Shown one piece after another: positions 49,401-55,400 of a DNA stretch of 64,000 nucleotides. Location of the stretch: NCBI GenBank assembly GCA_017311185.1, contig JAESUZ010001735.1, positions 1,736,001 through 1,800,000 of the forward strand, written 5' to 3'. The stretch's first letter is position 1; every line of letters starts with the position of its first letter. The translations under genes were made by a program, and so were the position numbers. Under the pieces are notes generated by a model that saw only the letters and a program-made list of their open reading frames with translations, made no database searches and had not been told where the DNA came from. The DNA is from Proteles cristata cristata (Eukaryota; Chordata; Mammalia; Carnivora; Hyaenidae).

Positions 49401-52400
49401 GCCGGCCTCTGAGCGTCACCTGCTCTCTTCCCCCAGGTTGTTTAAGCTGAAAAAGCGCTACCGCAACGTGCTGGACACCATGTTTGAGCTCCTGCCCCGG
49501 ATGGCCAGGTACTGCCCCCGCCCCCGGCTCCAGGGCCAGGGCCGCGAGGCTGGCGCCCCCGAGGGGGCGGCGGGGCGGTAGTCTGGGCGGGCGGGGAGAG
49601 GCGGAGGCCCGGAAAGGACTGACACGGAGGGTCTGATGGGTCTCCGAGGAGGCCGCGAGGTGGCCACCGCGCATCTCCCTGGCGCCACTTTTCTCCTCTG
49701 ACCTGTCTGAAGCATCTAGTAGGGAGGGCAGGGAGCTGTCACCTCACTTACCACCTGTGTCTACATTCACAGGTAAGGGGTCACCTGTGAGTCTACCTTC
49801 ACAGGTAAGGGGTGAATCTCTGGTAAAGGGGCACCTGTTCCTAGAGTCCTGACTCGAACCGTTTTTGACCCCAGACCTGAATCACGAGGCCCCTTCCCTG
49901 CAGGCACTTTCCAGCTGGTAAACCTGGCTAGGGGCATGCCTGTCCGTCAGTCAGCTCAGTGGGTCTGAGGACGCCGGGGCCGCCGGAGGCGCTGGGCTCT
50001 CCTGCCTGGCCCTGAGTCGCCCTGTCCCTTCTGACCCTCCTCCCCAGCCTGGGCCTCACTCTGCTGACCTTCTACTACTCCTTCGCCATCGTGGGCATGG
50101 AATTCTTCTGTGGGACCCTCTACCCCAACTGCTGCAAGTGAGTCCTTGGTGGGGGCCTGGAGGCCGCGGAGCCTATGTTTCCGGCGGGGAACCCGAGCCA
50201 GCCCGGCTGAGCGGGTCCCCTCAAGCTCAGGGGCCTCAGGGCCACACCTCTCCCGGCCTCGGCACCCTTTCAAGCCCTGGGAATCCCTCTGCCTTGCTTT
50301 CAGCAGCTCAGTTCAGTGCAGTAGCTAAGTGAGAGACCTGGGATCAGAGGGCCGTCTCTGAAGCAATGACATAAGCAGGTGTCCCTGTCCTCAAGAAGGC
50401 CTCTGTCATCTTGCCCTTTGGGCCGAGGTCTTCAGGCTGCTACAGAGCCGGGAGCAGCCTGGAGCCCGAGGCCCGAGGCCCATGGCTTCCTCCCACTTCT
50501 CCTGGGCGGTGGGGCCTGCGCAGACGCGTCACCTCTGGCAGTCTGTTGGCATTAGACAGACGGATCCCCACAAGGAAGGCCCTCTGGGGACGGGTGGAGA
50601 GCGGGGAGCACAGACTCCCACCACCTTTCCCTTTCTGCAAGCCGCCACATCAAAAGCATCAATTCTCAACTCACAGTGTTCACTTTAAACTCTGGCCCTG
50701 GAGGCCGCCAGCACAGGCGGTTTCCTAAGACACTGGCCACCCTTCGGGGCATCAGGCTGAGCTCAGAACCCAAGGCAGATAGCCGGGCCCCAGGCCTCAC
50801 AGTGCGCAGAGTCACCAGGGCTGCTGCCGGAGGCCAGGCCTCTGCCTGCTGAGCCAGTTGCCTGGGGACCCCGGGACCAGACGCATAGGCTTTCTGGCCT
50901 GAATGTCGACAGATCAGCCGAAAGGACTGGAAGGCAAGCAGCGAGTCAGCTCTCAGAACAGGGACGGCCTCTCAGAGCACTGCAGCCAGGCCCGGGGCAA
51001 GCCGGGCCAGGAGTTCCCCCTCCGCGGGGCCGCTGCCCCACACCCAGGCGCTGAGCAGCTCCCAGACCGGGGAGATCCCTTCCTGGCTTCTCCCTCTGGG
51101 GGCTGGGAGGGAGGAGGCTCCGGTGGTAGCAGAGGAGTGCCAAGTGAACACAGAATGGCTGGGGGTGGGCCTAGGGTGACCCGACAGGTGAGCAGGGTCG
51201 AGGCCTTCCGTTGAGCCGGGAACATGGGCAGGAGAGCTGGGGGCTGGGCCAGGACCTTGGACTTCTGTCCTCTGTTGAGGGGACCAATTTCCTTGTGACT
51301 TTCTCTCTGCTTCCCTGGCCAGCTCCAGCACAGTGGCCGATGCCTACCGCTGGCTCAATCACACCGTGGGCAACAGGACTGTTGTGGACGAAGGCTACTA
51401 TTATCTCAATAACTTTGACAACATCCTGAACAGCTTTGGTGAGTGCAGAGGCCCCAGGCGGGACAGTCCCCGGGCATATAGCCTTTGTCACCGCAGGCCC
51501 CAGACGCGGTGGAACAGAGCCGTCTGAGGCCTCCCCTGCCGGAGCTGTTTGCCACACTCTCCCAAGTCCCCCCGAGTGTCAGTGGAGCCCATGGTTTGCC
51601 CTGTCCCAGGGGTGAGGCCAGGCCAGATCCCAGCGCTCATTCTCTACCAGGCTCCGCCCCTGGGAGCAGAAGAGCTTCGTGCTCTGCTGGAAGGGGTGCA
51701 GCCTGATGCTAGAGGGAGCCCACCCCCTGTCCCAGCCCCACCACCCTGCCCAGGGCCTGCACTGTCCCGACTCAGGCCCACCCAGCCCTGCTCTTGGGCT
51801 CCATGGAGAGGCCGGGACAGAGGCAGGGCACAGCTCGCAAGGACCGGGAGCCCCTCTCGGCATCCCAGATCTCTGCCGAGTACGGTCTGCCCGCTCTGTC
51901 CCCACCATCCGCCCCCAGCCCTGGTTCGCCACAGGCAGCTGAGGCAGGGGGCACGCCCGTTTGGGACCGGGCCAGGGTTGTAGCACGTGGGGGGGATGGG
52001 GCTCTCAGGGAGGGCCGTGGCCAAGACTTTCAGAACTCACAGCCCAGGCGGAGGCCGTCGTTGAGGCGCATGGTACCCGGGATAGGTGCAGAGAGGCCGC
52101 CTGAAACTGACTTCGAAGAGGGGAGTCTGATCAAAACCTCCTCTACCCTTCCCTTTGGCAGTGACCTTGTTCGAGCTCACGGTTGTCAACAACTGGTACA
52201 TCATCATGGTAAGGACTCGGGCAGCTCCTGGGGGCGTCTTCCCGCTGGCCTCTGAGGCCACCGCCGGTCTTGCCTGGCCCTGGATGGGATGCGCCACTCT
52301 TCTGTTCCCCGATGGGGTCACACAGGGCTGGGGTTCTGCGGAGTGCCCACGGTACGGGCTGGGCCCCGGGAGCCACCCCTCTGCATCCGCTAGATGTGGC

Positions 52401-55400
52401 TTCCGTCCCTGCCTATTAGCCTGTGGGTGTCCAACCTTCTCCCCCTACTCAGGGAGGGGCTTCTCAGTCCTGGAGCGCTGTGGCAAGGGCGGTTGGTTTT
52501 TGTTTTCCATTCCCTAAACCGCCTTTGGGACTCAGCCTCCCTCGTTAGTCCTGAGCCCCGCTGCCCCAGGGAGCTCCAGGCCTCAGGCAGCACAGAGGAG
52601 GTTTGAGCCCCCGGGACGGCTGTCCCCTTCCTGTGTCTCCCACAACCCAAGGCAAATCAGGCGGGGGCTATCCATGGCGACCCGGTCCCACCCGGGCCAC
52701 CCGCTTACCAGCTGCCTCCCCCTGTCCCCAGGAAGGTGTCACCTCTCAGACCTCCCACTGGAGCCGCCTGTACTTCATGACTTTCTACATTGTGACCATG
52801 GTAGGTGCCCGGCCCCAGGACACCCTTCACCAGCCACTTATCTGGGCCGTCAGCTGCCACTGCAGGGTGGGCGGCAGCCCGGGAAGGAGGGGCCGGGCAG
52901 GGGTAGCTGACAGGCTCTGCTGAGCGCGGGCTCCACAGTCACCCTCCCCCCCCCCAGGTGGTGATGACTATCATTGTCGCCTTCATCCTTGAGGCCTTCG
53001 TCTTCCGTATGAACTACAGCCGCAAGAACCAGGACTCGGAAGGTCTGTGCGGGCAGCTGTGGCCCAGGCGTCCCCCACTGCCCGTCTGGCTGGCAGCGCA
53101 GCTCATAGCTGTCTGGCTGACCTGTGACAGCCCCCTCATTCACACCGATTCTCACATGTGTAACGACCAAAGAAAGCTCTAGATCTCATTTTAATTTTTT
53201 TTTATGTTTTATTTATTTCTGTGAGAGAGAGAGAGACAGCGTGAGCAGGGGAGGGTCAGAGAGAGGGAGACACAGAATCCAAAATAGGCTCCAGGCTCCG
53301 AGCTGTCAGCACAGAGCCTGATGCAGGGCTCGAACCCACAAATCGTGAGATCATGACCTGAGCCGAAGTCAGACGCTCCACCGACTGAGCCACCCAGGCG
53401 CCCCTAGATCTCATTTTTAGAATAGAAACGTTACATGTGTGAGATGAGAAAAACCACCCAGCAGACGGGCTCCTCGGGAGCACAGCACCTCTGTCCCGCC
53501 TCCCCGCGCCTCCCAGACACTCGTCACCCGCAGCGCGTGTCCCCTTTGGTCTCACCTCCGCCCACAGTGCGGTTCTAGATTTAAAGGCTGTAAATGTTGC
53601 GCCGGGTGGTTCCTCCTGCTCTATCACCGCAGCTCTGACCACCGGCAAAGGGCAGGGAAGGGACGGGGAGGGGGGGGGGTCACCACACAGCAGGAGATGG
53701 GGGGTGCAGTCTCGCTCAGAGAGGGAGCCTCAGGCCCCCCGCCGGGGCAGCGGGGAGATGGGTGAAGCTGACCAGGCCAGACGGGGGGCTCTGAGCCCCA
53801 GGCCCCTTCCCAGTGCTGGCCTCTCTCCCGCAGTTGACGGCGGCATCACCCTCGAGAAGGAGATCTCCAGGGAGGAGCTGGTGGCCGTCCTGGAGCTCTA
53901 CCGGGAGGTGCGGGGCGCCAGCTCGGACGTCACCCGGCTGCTGACGGTCCTCTCTCAGATGGAGAGACACGAGGTGAGGGGCCTCGGGGCCGCTCCCAGG
54001 GGAGGGGGCAGGGTTTAGCTTAGCGCCGGCCCTCCCCCGCCGCCCCCCTCCAGCCAGCCCCGGGCAGGCCGCCAGGGCTCCTGCTCGGGCAGTCCCTGAG
54101 CCTCCGCTCTTCTTCAGCAAAACTCCGTGGTGTTTCTGGGACGGAGATCAAGGACCAAAAGTGACCTGAGCCTAAAGATGTACCAAGAGGAGATCCAGGT
54201 AGGCGCACCCCTGCGGATGCCGTCTCGGGGCTCGCCCCGCCAGCTCCTGCCTAGGGAGGGGTCCCCCTGCTGCCGAGCGCGGGCTGCTCTCCGTCCCTGC
54301 ATGAGTGTGGGGCCGCGTTGGCAAGCGGGGGATCAGGGCCGTTCATCGGGATCGCTGGCGTCCGGGACTTGGGATTGGGCAGGACGTGGGCTCGGCCATG
54401 AACCCTCAGCCCTTCCCTGACATGAGCAGTGGTCCGGCGCGCTCTCTCCCTGCGGCAAGGCCACCAGAGCGTCCTCCAGGACGTCACCTCCACTCCTTAC
54501 TCTGAGCCAGAGCCGCAGGTGCACTGAGTACCGCGGGACAGAGATGGGCACAAGGGAGGGGGCCGTGCTGAGCTGGCAAGGGCGGGGCTCTTCAGAGAGG
54601 TTGGAGTTTCTTTTTTTTAATGTTTATTTATTTTGAGAGAGACAGAGAGAAAGCGAGCACAACCAGGGGAGGGGGGGAGAGGAGAGAGAGAGAGAGCGAG
54701 AGCGAGCGATAATCCCAAGCAGAGAGAGAGAGAGAGAGAGAGAGAGCGATAATCCCAAGCAGGCTCCACACTCATCACAGAACCTAATGTGGGGCTCGAA
54801 CCCACAACCTGAGCTGAGAGCAAGAATTGGATGCTTAGCTGACTGAGCCACCCAGGCTCCCCTGTTTGGGGAATTTTTGTTCCCACTTAAGAGAACGGAG
54901 AAGTTTTTTTTTGTTTTGTTTTGTTTTTTTACAAAATCTCCCCATATTTCCACATTAGCAGCTAAGTAAATGAACTTGCAAAGAGCCTTGCGGGCTGACG
55001 TCCTACTTTCCAGGCAGAGAACCCACGGACCACAGGCCACCAGTGCGCGAGTCCTGCTTTGGGTCTTCTGTTCAATCCCCAGGGCTCGGGGGAGACTGTC
55101 CCATGCCACCTTCGTGACTGTGCCATTGCTGGCACTCTCCCAGAGTGAAAGAGAGAGAAAATCCTGTTTCCCCACCGGGATAGTGATGCCCAGTGTCCAC
55201 GCCCGAAAGGTGGGGAGGCTGTGGTCCCCTGATCTGACTTACCCCTTCTCTGTGAAAACGCAAGGGGCGCACAGCCACAGAGCGGTTCAGGAGACAGGAG
55301 TCACAGGGGCTCGAAACTAACAAGCTTGGCATCAGAAAACCTGGGTTCGAGTGCCGGCTCTGTGACCTTGGGCGAGTCACCCAGTGCATTCCCACCTGAG

